Shown here one piece after another: positions 6,258-6,466 of a stretch of DNA of 6,466 nucleotides. The notes under the pieces were generated by a model. The model was not told the DNA's origin. It saw nothing but the letters and a program-made list of their open reading frames with translations, and did no database searches. Location of the stretch: positions 1 to 6,466 of the forward strand of contig JACDAP010000026.1 of the NCBI GenBank assembly GCA_013695395.1, written 5' to 3'. The stretch comes from Solirubrobacterales bacterium. Its GTDB lineage: Bacteria; Actinomycetota; Thermoleophilia; Solirubrobacterales; Solirubrobacteraceae. The stretch's first letter is position 1, and each line of letters opens with the position of its first letter. The translations under genes were made by a program, and so were the position numbers.

Positions 6258-6466
6258 TTAGGGGGTGACGAACTCGTCGGCCGCCGGAGAAGGAGCGGCG
6301 GTCGGAGAGATGGACGGCGTAGAAGAGGGCGCAGGGGCGGACGGCGCGGCGGGCGCCTCGACGCCGAACTCCTGCACGGGAGGCGTCGGGGGACTCGCGG
6401 GTCCTGAACTGGAGGGAGTCGCTGCGGAGCGAACCGCGGTGGACCGGCGCGCGGTGCGCTTCCGCG
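6258..6466 (-). CDS. Pro/Ala/Ser-rich C-terminal tail of a further protein (N-terminus beyond the right edge)
   Basis: An open frame runs from the right edge to a TAA stop at 6258-6260, giving 68 residues. It begins with a basic stretch (RKRTARRSTAVRS), then becomes a low-complexity Pro/Ala/Ser/Thr tail containing QEFGVE and, at the very end, DEFVTP. The strongly G/C-ending codons and the stop only 20 nt before the secreted protein's GTG, on the same strand, support a real gene that is probably co-transcribed with it. The tail suggests an exported or surface protein, since such PAS-rich tails often follow folded domains in actinobacterial secreted proteins, but no domain is visible. If there were no gene here, the interval would be an unexplained 209-nt stretch. 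Confidence 0.65.
   Translation of the reverse strand, partial: RKRTARRSTAVRSAATPSSSGPASPPTPPVQEFGVEAPAAPSAPAPSSTPSISPTAAPSPAADEFVTP

Noticed and set aside
1..6466. tRNA, rRNA, CRISPR array, transposase, integrase or attachment site
   Set aside because: Nearly the whole window is accounted for by six protein genes with short spacers; no direct-repeat arrays, cloverleaf sequences or mobile-element proteins were seen on either strand.

Overview
The window looks like a piece of chromosome from a high-GC actinobacterium, most plausibly of the class Thermoleophilia (Solirubrobacterales or relatives). The evidence is the strongly G/C-ending codon use and the large secreted protein at 4141-6237. Its domain types (N-terminal Cys-containing lectin-like module, 'DNTPP' Ig-like module, two C-terminal beta-sandwich modules) are, from memory, characteristic of exported proteins in that group. 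No database search was possible, so the taxonomy is inference.

Layout: (1) 1-902, minus: a sugar-nucleotide epimerase/dehydratase of the CDP-paratose/tyvelose epimerase type, cut by the left edge. (2) 943-2115, minus: a family 2 glycosyltransferase with four C-terminal membrane helices, upstream of and probably co-transcribed with the epimerase. (3) 2116-2228: a divergent intergenic region with nested inverted repeats. (4) 2229-3368, plus: a family 4 (GT-B) glycosyltransferase. (5) 3381-4073, minus: a class I SAM methyltransferase, convergent with the GT4 gene across a palindrome-rich junction. (6) 4074-4140: a spacer holding a perfect 13-bp hairpin. (7) 4141-6237, minus: a 698-residue secreted multidomain protein with a collagen-like plus Ser/Thr-rich linker. 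(8) 6258-6466, minus: the Pro/Ala/Ser-rich C-terminal tail of a further protein, cut by the right edge and 20 nt upstream of gene 7.

The left two thirds reads as part of a cell-surface glycan locus. The epimerase would supply a modified nucleotide sugar, the GT2 would load a sugar onto a lipid carrier or build the glycan at the membrane, the GT4 would extend the chain, and the methyltransferase could cap or modify a sugar. The right third encodes exported proteins, separated from the methyltransferase by a probable terminator or attenuator hairpin. No mobile element, tRNA, rRNA, CRISPR array or phage gene was seen. I found no convincing undescribed system. The points worth a second look are the hairpins around the methyltransferase start, the Phe in place of the catalytic Tyr in the epimerase, the contrasting codon use of neighbouring genes, and the mosaic secreted protein with its partner.
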